Source: Fidelibacterota bacterium (GTDB lineage: Bacteria; Fidelibacterota; Marinisomatia; SCGC-AAA003-L08; TS1B11). From it: DNA of 38,082 nucleotides. The DNA is taken from positions 417,341 to 455,422 of the forward strand of contig CP070638.1 of assembly GCA_020354025.1 (NCBI GenBank), written 5' to 3'. The notes under the pieces are model-generated. The model ran no database searches and was not told the origin of the DNA. It saw only the letters and a program-made list of their open reading frames with translations. How positions within the stretch are numbered: the first letter of the stretch is position 1; each line of letters begins with the position of its first letter. Shown here one piece after another: positions 20,133-30,286 of the stretch. Position numbers and translations under genes: made by a program.

Positions 20133-23100
20133 TCATTGCGTTTGTTTTTCTTCAAGGCCGCCTAAAACATATTGCAAAATATGGCCAGATTCCTCGTCAC
20201 CCAAGCTAATTGATAGGCGAAGGTCATCATGCTTAAGGTTAATGAAACGATATTCGCACTCAACTGGTTCCATGATGGCCTGAAGCTTGTGTATCAGGGC
20301 CGCAGGATTGTCAGAAAACCTGAAGTCAATGTGAATTAGATCCCCATTTGATAGTTTTACCGAACGAATTCCAATACGCTGTGCCTTTATTCGATACATA
20401 ACTGTCTGTATAAAGTGCTCTACCTCTTGGGGAAAGGCTCCAAAACGGTCTACAAGTTCTGACCTGAAGTGTTTTAGGTCTTCCTGGTCATCAATAAACG
20501 ATAATCGGCGATAAAGGTTTAATCGAAGATGAGGATCTGGTATATAATGATCAGGAATACCAGCATTTAAAAAGATCCTGATAGTAGTATCGTCATGTGT
20601 AAGAAATGGAGTAATGCCGCCATCCGGTAGGAGATTGCGTTCCCGCACGATACCCTGGATAATCCGCGTATAGAGGTCCAACCCAACTGCCGCTACATGG
20701 CCGCTCTGTTCCAGACCAAAGATATTACCGGCACCACGCAGCTCGAGGTCCTTCAAGGATATGGCATAGCCGGAGCCGAGGGATGTATAGCGTTCGATGG
20801 TTTTAAGGCGTTTGATAGCTTCACGGCTGGGTTCTGGACGGTTGGGGATTAGCAGCAAGGCATAGGCCTGCCTGTTTGAGCGTCCAACTCGACCCCTTAT
20901 CTGGTACAGCTGTGCCAGACCGAAGCGATGAGCATTGTTAATAACTACGGTATTTACATTTGGCAGATCAATACCTGATTCGATTATGCTGGTGCAGACT
21001 AGAAGCTGGAAGCGTTTTTCGGAGAAAGCCAGCATGGTGTTCTCAAGATCGCGGGCATTCATCTGGCCATGGGCAACAGCGATTGTCACCTCCGGCAACA
21101 GCTCACGTAATTTGTCAGCTACATTGTCAATGCTTTTTACTTCGCTATGCACAAAATATACTTGGCCATCTCGCTTTATTTCCCTCAAAACTGACTGATG
21201 AATAAGGTCACTGCTATAGTAGTTGACTGAGGTAATTATAGGGATACGTTCCAGAGGAGGTGTATCAAGGCGGGAGATTTCACGGATCCCGGAAAGAGAA
21301 AAATGTAGCGTTCGCGGAATAGGCGTTGCTGATAGGCTAAGGACATCAACATTAGTCCTGAGTTCCTTAATGCGTTCTTTCTGCTTGACACCAAAGCGTT
21401 GCTCTTCATCAATAATAAGCAATCCCAACCGTTTGAAGGAAACATCGCCGGAAAGGACCCGGTGTGTTCCTACAAGCAAATCAACCTCACCAGACGAAAT
21501 ACCCTTCAGGATCCGGCGTTGATCTAGAGGAGAAACAAAGCGTGACAGCATTTGAACATTTACGGCAAAAGGGTCCAGACGGGCGCGAAAGGAAATAAAG
21601 TGCTGGTCAGCCAGGATGGTTGTCGGGGCAAGCAACGCCACCTGGTACCCACCGCGTATGGCCTTGAAAGCGGCCCTGAGAGCAAGCTCCGTCTTGCCAA
21701 AACCAACGTCCCCGCATAACAGCCGGTCCATCGGCTTGAAGAGCTCCATGTCACGCTTGATCTCTTCGGTGGCGCGCACCTGGTCAGGAGTATCGTCGTA
21801 GGGAAAAGATTCTTCAAACTCTCTCTGGAATTCGTCATCGGCAATGTGAGCAATACCGGCTGTGGTATCACGTTGGGCGTAGAGCTGCGCCAGCTGGTCA
21901 ATGACCTCTTCAGCAGAGCGGATTGTCCGCCGCTTGACACGCTCCCAGCGACGAGCCTGGAGTGAGTCCAGCTGGATCGGCTGTCCGTCCTCAAAAGTAT
22001 ATGGAAAAACCAGGGCAATCTTGTCAGTTGAAACATATACCCGGTCACTACCAGCATATTCAATTGTGAGACATTCCTGGATTGATTCTCCGACACTTAA
22101 ATTGGTCAGACCAAGATAGCGCCCTATTCCATAGTGGATATGCACAACGTGATCACCCGGCTCAAGGAAGTCCAGATGATTATCGAAGGTCGAACGCGAT
22201 GCAATACCCTTTCGATGAGGATGAAGGCTTATCCGGGGACGATTGAATATTTCTGATGGGGTAAGTACCATCAAACCCAGCGCAGCTGAAGTGAAGCCGG
22301 AAGGGTAGGTGCCACGATGATGCCGAATTGGAATTCCTGTGAGTGTGGAAGCGGCGCGATCGAACTGGGTTTGTCGCTCGCAAATGAAACAGCCCATCGA
22401 TTCCGGTTCAATGGACAACAGGAGGTCCCAACGAGCCTGCAATAGCTCGGCCGTGATATTCCTGCCGCTGAATGGCTCTATTTGAAGATTGACTGTTCCG
22501 GTAGGTTGGGATACTGTATCAGAAATAAGCGAATACAGCCCATCCTCCTCCTGACGGGCAAGCACCCAACCGTCGGGATAATGATCAAAGACAGGTACGC
22601 TCTCGCCGGTGTCAAAGGCAATCGGTAACAGGCTAATGCAGTCAAGGCTATTGGTGCTCACCTGTGAATGAATGTCGAATTCACGAACCTCTACTAGGTT
22701 GTCACCATCAAAGTCAAACCGTATGGGAGCTGGCAGGTTGACTGGATAACAATCTATGACGCTGCCCCGACGGGCAAAAGAGCCAGGATCGGTTACCAGA
22801 GGAGCGGGTTCATATCCATTATCAGGGAGCCAGGAGCGTAAATCGGTATAGGTAATGGAGCCGGGCTTGATTTTTAAGATCGCCCGCTGGAGGACTTTCT
22901 TAGAGGGAAGCCCCTCAGAAAGTAGATCCTGTGTGAAGAGAAAAAATTGCGGCGGTTCATTAGCGGTCAGTGCCTCTAGAGCTGCCAATCGGTGATTCTC
23001 AAGCGGTGAGGAAAAACCTGTTGGGGACGAATCGGTAGAGGCCCGGCCGGGATAGAAGGCAGCCTTGACGCTGTCATCTGAAGTAGCAAGGGCGTCACGA

Positions 23101-23294
23101 ACAAATAGAGCCTCTTCGTCAGCGGCAAGGAAAGTAAGGATTGGCAAGCCGGTTGAAACCGATAAATGGGCTAATACCAGGGGTAGTGCCACGATAGGTA
23201 GGCCCTCAACCCGAATCCCGGGTGCTACGCCTAGTTGCCTGATAGATGAAGAGAAAGACTCAAGCAGCTCAATCGGGGGGGCAGGTGCGGTCAT
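20133..23294 (-). CDS. mfd: Transcription-repair coupling factor Mfd
   Basis: Mfd removes RNA polymerase stalled at lesions and recruits UvrA. The 1053-residue protein has full family length. It has an N-terminal UvrB-like region and an RNA-polymerase-interacting domain (about 375-445, [20 protein letters not shown]). The translocase has GDVGFGKTE at about 528-536, DEEQ at 629-632, the [13 protein letters not shown] and SATPIPRTL motifs, QIRGRVGR and the [17 protein letters not shown]-type motif. A C-terminal D7 domain completes it. The start at 23294 overlaps the mnmG stop by four bases (ATGA). A longer frame to 23321 starts inside the parS-like site and is less likely. It is followed by the ppiC-like and surA genes. 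Confidence 0.96.
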   Translation of the reverse strand: MTAPAPPIELLESFSSSIRQLGVAPGIRVEGLPIVALPLVLAHLSVSTGLPILTFLAADEEALFVRDALATSDDSVKAAFYPGRASTDSSPTGFSSPLENHRLAALEALTANEPPQFFLFTQDLLSEGLPSKKVLQRAILKIKPGSITYTDLRSWLPDNGYEPAPLVTDPGSFARRGSVIDCYPVNLPAPIRFDFDGDNLVEVREFDIHSQVSTNSLDCISLLPIAFDTGESVPVFDHYPDGWVLARQEEDGLYSLISDTVSQPTGTVNLQIEPFSGRNITAELLQARWDLLLSIEPESMGCFICERQTQFDRAASTLTGIPIRHHRGTYPSGFTSAALGLMVLTPSEIFNRPRISLHPHRKGIASRSTFDNHLDFLEPGDHVVHIHYGIGRYLGLTNLSVGESIQECLTIEYAGSDRVYVSTDKIALVFPYTFEDGQPIQLDSLQARRWERVKRRTIRSAEEVIDQLAQLYAQRDTTAGIAHIADDEFQREFEESFPYDDTPDQVRATEEIKRDMELFKPMDRLLCGDVGFGKTELALRAAFKAIRGGYQVALLAPTTILADQHFISFRARLDPFAVNVQMLSRFVSPLDQRRILKGISSGEVDLLVGTHRVLSGDVSFKRLGLLIIDEEQRFGVKQKERIKELRTNVDVLSLSATPIPRTLHFSLSGIREISRLDTPPLERIPIITSVNYYSSDLIHQSVLREIKRDGQVYFVHSEVKSIDNVADKLRELLPEVTIAVAHGQMNARDLENTMLAFSEKRFQLLVCTSIIESGIDLPNVNTVVINNAHRFGLAQLYQIRGRVGRSNRQAYALLLIPNRPEPSREAIKRLKTIERYTSLGSGYAISLKDLELRGAGNIFGLEQSGHVAAVGLDLYTRIIQGIVRERNLLPDGGITPFLTHDDTTIRIFLNAGIPDHYIPDPHLRLNLYRRLSFIDDQEDLKHFRSELVDRFGAFPQEVEHFIQTVMYRIKAQRIGIRSVKLSNGDLIHIDFRFSDNPAALIHKLQAIMEPVECEYRFINLKHDDLRLSISLGDEESGHILQYVLGGLEEKQTQ

Positions 23295-25195
23295 GGGGGT
23301 GTTCCACGTGAAACACGCCACCGCTTGAGGTGGATCGATAGCAGGGCGATATCGGGTGGATTTACCCCGGCAATCCGCGCCGCCTGACCCAGCGTCTCGG
23401 GTCTCACCCGGCTCAGCTTCTCCCGGGCCTCCCGCCGCATCGCCGTGATAGCCGCTATCTCAAATTCAGGATCAATGCGCGTTTCGTCTAAACGGATCAT
23501 ACTGCGCGCCAGGGCGTGCTGCCTCTCAAGATAGCCCGCATACCGTATGTCGGTCTCAGCGGTAAATAAGTCTGCTGTCGGTAGGTCGTTCAACGCCGGC
23601 GGCATATAAGGCCTAACCTCTTCTAAAGTTACCTCCGGGCGCCTCAATAGGTCAGCTAGGGCTATGCGGGTTTGAACGGCTGGATTGTCATTTTTTCCCG
23701 CTCTGTTCTGATTTCGGGCCACGGCCACCCGCGTCTGCTGGCAGAAGTCCTTGAAAGCGGCGATATTCCGCCTGCGGACCTCAAGCCGCTTGGCAGCACC
23801 GTCGCTCAGCAGACCATAGCGTATGCCCAGGTGACCCAGGCGCAGATCGGTATTATCCGGCCGCAGCAGGAGGCGATATTCGGCCCGGGAGGTGAACATG
23901 CGGTACGGCTCATCGGCGTCCTTGGTGATCAGGTCGTCCACCAGCACACCAAGATAGGATGTATCCCGGCGCAATACCATTTGCTCCAGCCCCTTGATCC
24001 TGGCCGCAGCGTTTATACCGGCCAGCAGACCCTGACCGGCAGCCTCCTCGTACCCCGAGGTGCCGTTGATCTGGCCCGCTAAGTACAGCCCCGCCACATC
24101 CTTGCTCTCCAGGGTGGCCCGCAGCTGTCGGGGAGGGAAAAAATCGTACTCTATCGCGTAGCCCGGCCGGACAAATATGGCCTTTTCCAGCCCGGGAACA
24201 CCACGCAGGGCCTCCAGCTGGACCTCCTCCGGCAGGCTGGTGGAAAAGCCATTTACGTAGATCTGATCAGATCCAGCCCACTCTGGCTCAAGGAAAAGCT
24301 GGTGCTGCTCGCGGCTGGCAAAGCGTACTACCTTGTCTTCAATGCTGGGGCAATACCGGGGACCGACACCCTCTATCTCTCCGGCATACAGCGGCGAGCG
24401 GTCCAGGTTTGCCCGAATAACGTCGTGTACCTCCGGCCCGGTATGAGTGATATGGCAGGGTATATTTGCAGGCTTGAAAGGTAGGGGCGTTCGGAATGAG
24501 AATGGTGTTGGCTCATTATCGCCCCAGGTCGCTTTCGTCTGTTCCCAGTCTATGGAATCATGGCGCAGTCGGGGACAGGTTCCGGTCTTAAGCCGGCCGG
24601 AGCGGAAGCCAATTGCAGTCAGCGCTTCGGTTATCCCCTGGGAAGGGCGTTCCCCCAGCCGCCCGGCGTTATACTTTCGTTCGCCGATATGGATAAGCCC
24701 GTTGAGGAACGTCCCGCAGGTTAGAATTGCCGCCCGGGTGAGTAGCCTTCTATCGTGATTGAGGATCACGCCCTCCAGGTCCGCGCCTTTTAATGCTACC
24801 TCGGTTATCTCACCCCTTATCAGCGTCAGGTTTTTCTCCCCGCCGATGATCGTCTTCATCCGCTCGGCGTAGGCCCGCTTATCGATCTGGGCCCGGGGGC
24901 TCCATACCGCCCGGCCCTTGCTCTTGTTCAAAGTCTTGTATTGCAGGCCGGTCTGGTCTGCAACTAAACCCATCTCTCCGCCTAAAGCGTCAATCTCCCG
25001 CACCAGGTGGCCTTTCGCCAGACCGCCTATGGCCGGATTGCATGACATGCGCCCAATTGCTTCCGGCTCCATGGTGACCAGCAGGCTCCGGCAACCCATT
25101 CGGGCCGCGGCCAGGGCGGCTTCTATGCCGGCATGTCCACCGCCGGCGATTACTACGTCCCACGTCTGATCGGTGATATTTCCGGACGGGCGCAT
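23291..25195 (-). CDS. mnmG: tRNA uridine-5-carboxymethylaminomethyl modification enzyme MnmG (GidA)
   Basis: With MnmE this FAD enzyme modifies the wobble uridine of several tRNAs. The 634-residue protein starts with a dinucleotide fold [16 protein letters not shown] (GGGHAG at 18-23). Family blocks follow: [70 protein letters not shown] and [19 protein letters not shown]. The C-terminal helical domain that contacts MnmE and tRNA is complete. The start at 25195 lies one base after the mnmE stop; a longer frame within mnmE is rejected because [19 protein letters not shown] fits the family N-terminus. The last codons include a parS-like palindrome. Confidence 0.97.
   Translation of the reverse strand: MRPSGNITDQTWDVVIAGGGHAGIEAALAAARMGCRSLLVTMEPEAIGRMSCNPAIGGLAKGHLVREIDALGGEMGLVADQTGLQYKTLNKSKGRAVWSPRAQIDKRAYAERMKTIIGGEKNLTLIRGEITEVALKGADLEGVILNHDRRLLTRAAILTCGTFLNGLIHIGERKYNAGRLGERPSQGITEALTAIGFRSGRLKTGTCPRLRHDSIDWEQTKATWGDNEPTPFSFRTPLPFKPANIPCHITHTGPEVHDVIRANLDRSPLYAGEIEGVGPRYCPSIEDKVVRFASREQHQLFLEPEWAGSDQIYVNGFSTSLPEEVQLEALRGVPGLEKAIFVRPGYAIEYDFFPPRQLRATLESKDVAGLYLAGQINGTSGYEEAAGQGLLAGINAAARIKGLEQMVLRRDTSYLGVLVDDLITKDADEPYRMFTSRAEYRLLLRPDNTDLRLGHLGIRYGLLSDGAAKRLEVRRRNIAAFKDFCQQTRVAVARNQNRAGKNDNPAVQTRIALADLLRRPEVTLEEVRPYMPPALNDLPTADLFTAETDIRYAGYLERQHALARSMIRLDETRIDPEFEIAAITAMRREAREKLSRVRPETLGQAARIAGVNPPDIALLSIHLKRWRVSRGTPP
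23300..23315. promoter_or_regulatory. parS-like ParB-binding site inside the 3' end of mnmG
   Basis: TGTTCCACGTGAAACA differs by one base from the parS consensus TGTTTCACGTGAAACA. It is embedded in mnmG codons for Val-Ser-Arg-Gly-Thr, a few codons before the stop. parS sites cluster near replication origins, and mnmG often lies next to parAB. No parA or parB gene is in the window. Confidence 0.8.
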
Positions 25196-25196
25196 G

Positions 25197-26582
25197 TTAC
25201 TTTCCCACACAGAACTCGCTGAATATCCGCTGAATAACTTCTTCACTCGTTGTCTCGCCGATGATTTCGGCCAGACTGTTGACCGCCAGGCGGATCTCGC
25301 CGCTGAGTATGTCAATCGGCTGACCTGCCTGTAGCTGCTCCTTCACTCCTTCAAGGTACTTTACAGCGGCTGTTAGCCCGTGCAGTTGACGCTCGGACGC
25401 AATAATGGCACCCTCGTGCTGTGGTATGTAGCTGTGCAGGGCTGCCTTCAAGTGCTCGATCAGGTTGTCCAACCCATCCTCGCGCATTATCGAGGAGGTG
25501 ATTATGTCTTTCCTGCCGCTTATGGCGGATTCATCAGCCTTTGACTTGATATGCATCACCGTTTTGCCGCCGGTTTCCGGTTCCAGTTTGACAGCCTCAG
25601 GATTATCGGGATCCAGCACAAGGACTATGTCTGCCCGGGCCAGCTGTTGGCGGCTGCGGGTAATACTTATCTGTTCGATAGTATTGCCACCCTCGCATAG
25701 CCCGGCGGTATCAACCAGGCAGACCGGGAAGCCGTCTACGTCTATCCAGGCCTCGAGACTGTCCCGGGTCGTTCCCGGAATATCGGTTACTATGGCCCGT
25801 TCGTGGCCAATGAGTGCGTTGAACAGGCTGGACTTGCCCGCGTTTGGCGGTCCGGCAAGGATCACCCGCACGCCGTCTCTGATTATTCGCCCATAAGGCG
25901 CCGTATCCTGCAGATGTTGCAGGCGAGCGATGGCCGTGTTGAGGGCTCGGCTCATCTCCTGGGTGGATGTGAGGTCAATTTCATCTTCCGAAAAGTCCAG
26001 CTCGTGCTCAATAATTGTCAGCAGCTCTATCAAACTGTCTCGCACCGCTTCGATTTCCCGCGTTAGACGCCCGGTGAGGTTCTCGGTGGCGGCAGCCTGA
26101 CTGCGCCGGCTCAGGCTCGATATCATCTGGTTAAGTGCCTCGGCCTCGGCCAGGTTCATCTTGCCGTTAAGGAAGGCCCGCAGGCTGAACTCACCCGGAC
26201 CCGCCAGCCGCGCACCCAGTTCGGTGATGGTCCGGATTATTCTGGCAGGTGTAACATGACCGCCATGGGTACTGATCTCGACAACGTCTTCACCGGTGAA
26301 TGAAGCAGGCGCCTTATAATATGTTATCAGCGCCTTGTCCAGGAGCTGCTCCTCTTTTGCGGAGACAATTTCTACCAGCTGCGCATGTCTTTGGCTTCCG
26401 GATAGGGGAGTTTTGCTGAGCCGCTGGGCAATTGGTAAGGCTTGGGGACCGCTGATCCGTAAAACAGCTACGCCACCACGGCCGGGTGGCGTTGCCTGTG
26501 CCACGATAGTGTCAGCAGAATACCCGATCGGCCCTTTTTCGGCCTGGCTGGAAGGTCGGATTTTTTCTGTTGGCTGTGCCAT
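25197..26582 (-). CDS. mnmE: tRNA modification GTPase MnmE (TrmE)
   Basis: The 461-residue partner of MnmG has a tetrahydrofolate-binding N-terminal domain ([21 protein letters not shown], residues of about 24-44) and a helical domain. An inserted G domain has P-loop GPPNAGKS (244-251), switch region IPGTTRD and DTAG (291-294). It ends FCVGK, with the family's Cys458. The G4 motif, usually NKxD, reads SKAD (347-350), an Asn-to-Ser change at the guanine-contacting position. Length is normal for the family, allowing for about 20 extra N-terminal residues. The gene lies 41 bases after yidC and one base before mnmG. Confidence 0.96.
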   Translation of the reverse strand: MAQPTEKIRPSSQAEKGPIGYSADTIVAQATPPGRGGVAVLRISGPQALPIAQRLSKTPLSGSQRHAQLVEIVSAKEEQLLDKALITYYKAPASFTGEDVVEISTHGGHVTPARIIRTITELGARLAGPGEFSLRAFLNGKMNLAEAEALNQMISSLSRRSQAAATENLTGRLTREIEAVRDSLIELLTIIEHELDFSEDEIDLTSTQEMSRALNTAIARLQHLQDTAPYGRIIRDGVRVILAGPPNAGKSSLFNALIGHERAIVTDIPGTTRDSLEAWIDVDGFPVCLVDTAGLCEGGNTIEQISITRSRQQLARADIVLVLDPDNPEAVKLEPETGGKTVMHIKSKADESAISGRKDIITSSIMREDGLDNLIEHLKAALHSYIPQHEGAIIASERQLHGLTAAVKYLEGVKEQLQAGQPIDILSGEIRLAVNSLAEIIGETTSEEVIQRIFSEFCVGK

Positions 26583-26623
26583 GGCTGTGGAATGTACAGC
26601 TAAAGCCCGGCACCGTAAATACT

Positions 26624-28408
26624 TTAGCTCTTCTTCGGTTTTTTCTTTGCTGGTAATTCGGACGTCTGATCCACCTTAAGGTGCCTGCGCACATTGCGTT
26701 GCTGAAAGATGGCCAGGATGTTGGAGAAAGCGTAGTACAGGTTAAGCCCGCTGGGGAACTGGTTGAAGATCAGGAAGAACATGCCCGACATCATATACAT
26801 CATTGGTTTTTGCTGAGGATTGGTGCCGGCTCCGCTGATCTTCTGCTGGATGAACATTGTGAGACCCATAATTATGGCCAGAATGGTCACGCCGTTGCCG
26901 TAGAGCGGTATGGAAAAGGGCAGGGTATATACCACGTCCGGTACCGACAGGTCGGTTACCCACAGGATAAATGGCTGGCCTCGCAGCTCTATGGTGGTGC
27001 GGAAGACAATAAATAGAGCAAACAGTACCGGCATCTGGATCAGGATTGGCAGGCAGCCGCCAAGGGGATTGACTCCCTCGGATTTCCACAAGGCCATCGT
27101 CTCCTGGTTCAGCTTCTGGGGATTGCCCTTGTACTTCTCCTGGAGGGCCTTCACTTTCGGCTGAACTAGCTGCATTTTCTGGGTCGATATGGCGCTCTTC
27201 TTGGTAAGCGGGTTGGTAAGCACTCGGACAATGATCGCGAACAGGATCAGGATGACGCCATAGTTTGGGATATAGTTGTGAAAGAAGACCAGGGTAAAGA
27301 GGACCAGCTTGCTTATTGGCCGTATGAGCGAGAATCCCAGGTTCATTATCCGCTCGAGGTCAACGTCCAGGTCCTTAATTATATCATATGAGAGCGGTCC
27401 CAGGTAAAGGGTCATTTTTACCGGCAGGCGGGCGTCATAGCCGATGGCCATGAAATAGCGGGTGATCGAGGCATCATTTTTTCCCGTCGCTTCATGGTAT
27501 GGCACGGGTGCAGCCGATATGGCTCCATAGATGCCGGGCTCATTGGCTTCACTGATATAGGCCGCGGTAAAATACTTGTTGCGCAGTGCCACCCATTGCG
27601 TGTTCCCATTCAGCTGCTGGCGCTTTACCGGTCCTTTGCGGGCGGATCCCTGGTTGGCCAGTTCGCCCCCCTGGTACACGTATACTTTCCCGTAGGTTTC
27701 GTCCTCTTTGACCTTCTTCTCGGCCGGGTTCAATCCGCCAGGCCAGGCAATCTCGTAAGTGTTAATCCCCAGCTCTAACTCGGGATGTTCCCAGGCGATC
27801 TCTACGGGGATGGTGTAGCTGTCGGCCTGGAAGGTCAGCCGCTTGGTCACGCGCGCCCCGGAGGAAAATGTGTGTCTATAGGCCAGGGTAATGGCACCTT
27901 CGGTCAGGTAGGTACGGTCAGTGCCGGGCACTTCCAGTACCTCAAAATTCTGCACAAGGTAAGTGCTGTCACCATCAAGGTTTATATAGCTCAGGCGTAG
28001 GTTTATGTCAACCCCGTCCCCGGCGATCAGCTGCACGTTACCCTCGCCACTGCCGTGCCGGTAATTCTTGAGCTCAAAGTCCACCAGGTGCCCGCCACCC
28101 CGGGAAGATACAACAGCACGGTATATGTCTGTTTCTATTGTGGTTATCTCTTCCTGCCAGGCTTGAGCCTGTGGCTGGATCACAGCCGTTCTTGTCTTGA
28201 GGACCGGCGTTTCCCTCTCCTCTGGTGGCTCAGGTAGCGGCGCGTCAACCGGAACGGGCGCGAGGGTATCGGCGTCGGTCAAGGCCTTTTCTCCGGCGGG
28301 TGCCGCCTCCTCTTTGGCCGGCGCTATCCAACGGAGGTACCTGGGAGTAAGGATCAGGACCAGGGCGATCAGTATGAATGCCAGGACGGTTTTCCTGGTG
28401 TCAGTCAT
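26624..28408 (-). CDS. yidC: Membrane protein insertase YidC
   Basis: YidC inserts and folds inner-membrane proteins, alone or with SecYEG. The 594-residue protein is the long Gram-negative type. It has an N-terminal helix (about 6-22), a proline-rich linker, a large periplasmic P1 domain (about 85-345), then the conserved five-helix core (about 355-575). The key hydrophilic-groove arginine is Arg395 in AIIVRVLTNPLTKKS. GVNPLGGCLPILIQMPVLFALF and FNQFPSGLNLYYAFSN are the other core marks. A lysine-rich tail ends the protein (KKKPKKS). It starts two bases after yidD. Confidence 0.97.
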   Translation of the reverse strand: MTDTRKTVLAFILIALVLILTPRYLRWIAPAKEEAAPAGEKALTDADTLAPVPVDAPLPEPPEERETPVLKTRTAVIQPQAQAWQEEITTIETDIYRAVVSSRGGGHLVDFELKNYRHGSGEGNVQLIAGDGVDINLRLSYINLDGDSTYLVQNFEVLEVPGTDRTYLTEGAITLAYRHTFSSGARVTKRLTFQADSYTIPVEIAWEHPELELGINTYEIAWPGGLNPAEKKVKEDETYGKVYVYQGGELANQGSARKGPVKRQQLNGNTQWVALRNKYFTAAYISEANEPGIYGAISAAPVPYHEATGKNDASITRYFMAIGYDARLPVKMTLYLGPLSYDIIKDLDVDLERIMNLGFSLIRPISKLVLFTLVFFHNYIPNYGVILILFAIIVRVLTNPLTKKSAISTQKMQLVQPKVKALQEKYKGNPQKLNQETMALWKSEGVNPLGGCLPILIQMPVLFALFIVFRTTIELRGQPFILWVTDLSVPDVVYTLPFSIPLYGNGVTILAIIMGLTMFIQQKISGAGTNPQQKPMMYMMSGMFFLIFNQFPSGLNLYYAFSNILAIFQQRNVRRHLKVDQTSELPAKKKPKKS

Positions 28409-28410
28409 TC

Positions 28411-28647
28411 TCAGGCCGGATCGTACCCGCTGTGGGTGGTGAAGGGATGGCAGCGCATGAGGCGCTTGCCGGACAGGTATAGTCCTTTTATGGCCCCGTG
28501 CTTGTTCAGCGCGTCAATGGCATATTGCGAGCAGCTGGGTGTATAACGGCATGCCGGGGGGAACAATAGGGAAAAGGTGTTCTGGTAGACCCGTATGATT
28601 ACCGTTAGGATCTTAACTGTCGCTTTTCTGATTATGGACCGTATCAT
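28411..28647 (-). CDS. yidD: Membrane protein insertion efficiency factor YidD
   Basis: This 78-residue small protein of the YidD family helps YidC-dependent insertion. The cysteine block [18 protein letters not shown] and the RLMRCHPF segment are diagnostic, and an amphipathic N-terminal helix likely lies on the inner membrane. Its 5' end overlaps rnpA by 35 bases in another frame, and yidC follows two bases later. The order rpmH-rnpA-yidD-yidC is widely conserved. Confidence 0.96.
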   Translation of the reverse strand: MIRSIIRKATVKILTVIIRVYQNTFSLLFPPACRYTPSCSQYAIDALNKHGAIKGLYLSGKRLMRCHPFTTHSGYDPA

Positions 28648-28966
28648 GGTTGATTAGGTATTGGAAGAAGTCTGATATTTCCCGGTAGCCGATGTCGCTG
28701 CTTCGTCCCTTGCAGGTGATGACCATATCCGCTGCTGGCATTTGCTGGTAGAGCTGCCTGAACGCTGCCCGTACCCGGCGCTTGAATAGGTTCCGCTGGA
28801 CGTTGCTTCCATATTTTCGCGATAGGGCTATTCCCAGACGGGGATTCGGCGCTGCTGCTATCCTGGCGCTTATGCCTTGGTGCGCTATTCTCTTTCCGCT
28901 GGTGAAAACTCGGTCGAACTCCTTTTTTCGGGTGAGCCGCCGTGTACGGGGCAGTTGCTGGCTCAA
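28613..28966 (-). CDS. rnpA: Ribonuclease P protein component
   Basis: The 117-residue protein partner of the RNase P ribozyme matures tRNA 5' ends. Its N-terminal [18 protein letters not shown] and the central basic stretch [17 protein letters not shown] match the family's RNA-binding helix. [14 protein letters not shown] segment occupies the place of the usual (I/V)VRRGA strand. The start is six bases after the rpmH stop. The C-terminal end overlaps yidD. Confidence 0.95.
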   Translation of the reverse strand: MSQQLPRTRRLTRKKEFDRVFTSGKRIAHQGISARIAAAPNPRLGIALSRKYGSNVQRNLFKRRVRAAFRQLYQQMPAADMVITCKGRSSDIGYREISDFFQYLINHDTVHNQKSDS

Positions 28967-28972
28967 TGGTGT

Positions 28973-29107
28973 TCAGGCGGAGAGAACTTTGCGGCCCTTG
29001 CTGCGGCGATGTGCAATAATTGCCCGGCCGGACTTGGTCCTGTTGCGGGCGCGGAAGCCATGCTTGTTCTTGCGCTTACGGTTACTTATTCGAATTCTTA
29101 CTTTCAT
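28973..29107 (-). CDS. rpmH: 50S ribosomal protein L34
   Basis: This 44-residue, very basic protein is typical L34 in its body ([15 protein letters not shown], then [13 protein letters not shown]). Only the first residues, MKVRIRI, differ from the common MKRTxQP start. No strong ribosome site precedes the ATG at 29107. It heads the rpmH-rnpA-yidD-yidC-mnmE-mnmG-mfd-ppiC-surA block; a promoter must lie in the 236 bases upstream. Confidence 0.96.
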   Translation of the reverse strand: MKVRIRISNRKRKNKHGFRARNRTKSGRAIIAHRRSKGRKVLSA

Positions 29108-29170
29108 ATTACAGTCGCTATTTTTTTAGCCGTCAAATTTAGGTTTGCGCTGAGATAAATGAAATGTTTA

Positions 29171-29198
29171 TTGCGGTCCGCCCGCGGTCCGTCCGCAA
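29171..29198. repeat. Short GC-rich direct/inverted repeat upstream of rpmH
   Basis: GCGGTCCG occurs twice (29173-29180 and 29184-29191). The outer arms TTGCGG (29171-29176) and CCGCAA (29193-29198) are inverted. It lies in the gap between rpmH and the MBL-fold gene. Function is unknown; it could be a protein-binding site for the rpmH promoter region or part of a leftover hairpin. Confidence 0.4.
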
Positions 29199-29343
29199 TC
29201 CGGTCTTGGCCGCCATAATTGCCCTTGCTGCGAGTCCGCCTGGTCGAGGAGTGGAAGCTCATGACCTGTTATTTACTTTAGCGGCTGCTCAGCCGTCTGG
29301 CAGCATTCACAGGCCTACAAGAATTTCCCCCTGATTTCCTGGT

Positions 29344-30147
29344 CTAATGAGAGAAGCGTAGTACCTTACCCGCACCAATGGAAATAAAATCTTCCCCGTA
29401 CGCTTCTTCAAATAGTCCGATAGCCTGCCCACCCGTGCAATGGGTAGCACCACACTTCTTCACACCAAGTAATTTGAACTTCTGAATGATCTCGTTGATC
29501 TGCTCGTCGGAATGTTGTAGCAGATGGAAGCCTCCAAACACCAGGTAGATGTTTTTCTGATGCAGCTCTTTTGCCCTTTCGAGGATATTCACAATGCCTT
29601 GATGGGAGCAGCCGGTGATGATTACCAGCCCCTCTTCCGTATCCAGGATTAACGATTGCTCTTTAATTCCGTAACCCATCTCTCCTGTTAAGTAGGCGCC
29701 CCTGAATATTTCAACTGGCTCACTAACCCGTACCGGTTTGGCGCTCTTCGCTGCTATGTTATCGACAAGTTCTTTACGAAACGAAGCCGGGAAGTAAACC
29801 GTCACCTCGGGATTATTGTCGAGTATCTTGGCAATCCCGCCTGCATGGTCAAAATGGCTGTGTGAGATCACGATCATTTGGACCTTGTCCAGATCAACGT
29901 TTAATCGCTCAGCATTTCGAAACAGGAGATCACTCTTGGCTCCGGCATCAAACAGGATGACCTTTTCCATTCCTTCAATCAGGCATGAAAATCCCCAATC
30001 CGATTCGATCCCCTCAGTGGCGGTATAATTGTCGTATAGCACAGTTAGTACTATCTGGTCTTTTGCCTGCAAGGATGCCGCGGCAAGTCCTGTGAGGAAG
30101 GTGATTAAACAGACTATGATAAAATGAGTGCGTCTATTCCAGCTCAT
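29344..30147 (-). CDS. Exported metallo-beta-lactamase-fold hydrolase, DHPS-like subgroup
   Basis: The 267-residue protein has a signal peptide (hydrophobic 9-25, cut near SLQA-KD) and an MBL fold. The metal ligands are visible: His96, His98, Asp100 and His101 in SHSHFDHAGG; His182 in GCSHQGIVN; His208 in GGFHLL and His236 in ATHCTGG. The GCSHxGIVN and GGFHL pattern is that of the group annotated as 7,8-dihydropterin-6-yl-methyl-4-(beta-D-ribofuranosyl)aminobenzene 5'-phosphate synthase-like. True substrates of that group are mostly unknown, and an exported member is unlikely to do cytoplasmic cofactor synthesis. The ATG at 30147 is chosen because AGGGGGTG lies just upstream and the signal peptide starts there; a longer frame to 30183 exists. 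Confidence 0.85.
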   Translation of the reverse strand: MSWNRRTHFIIVCLITFLTGLAAASLQAKDQIVLTVLYDNYTATEGIESDWGFSCLIEGMEKVILFDAGAKSDLLFRNAERLNVDLDKVQMIVISHSHFDHAGGIAKILDNNPEVTVYFPASFRKELVDNIAAKSAKPVRVSEPVEIFRGAYLTGEMGYGIKEQSLILDTEEGLVIITGCSHQGIVNILERAKELHQKNIYLVFGGFHLLQHSDEQINEIIQKFKLLGVKKCGATHCTGGQAIGLFEEAYGEDFISIGAGKVLRFSH

Positions 30148-30169
30148 TTTGCACCCCCTGTTCGTTGTT

Positions 30170-30259
30170 TCAATTGGTGACACCTTCCGGTTCCCGATAT
30201 TCCATGAGGCCGGAGAGGCAGTACTTCTGTTTGTAGAGAAAGGCGGTGAGTTTACGCAT
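30170..30259 (-). CDS. Possible 29-residue small ORF between the cyclase and MBL genes
   Basis: An ATG at 30259 opens 29 codons, beginning MRKLTAFLYKQKYC and ending EPEGVTN, and stops 22 bases before the MBL start. It fills most of the gap between the cyclase-TPR gene and the MBL gene. The ribosome site is not convincing and I recognise no family. It may be chance. Confidence 0.2.
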   Translation of the reverse strand: MRKLTAFLYKQKYCLSGLMEYREPEGVTN

Positions 30260-30286
30260 GCTTTACTTACTAACTAGTAGGGACAA

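Noticed and set aside
29108-29136. Good-looking promoter for rpmH: TTGACG, a 17-base spacer, TGTAAT (minus strand)
   Set aside because: The -10 hexamer directly abuts the rpmH ATG, so transcription would begin inside the coding sequence. Probably a chance match unless the gene starts differently.
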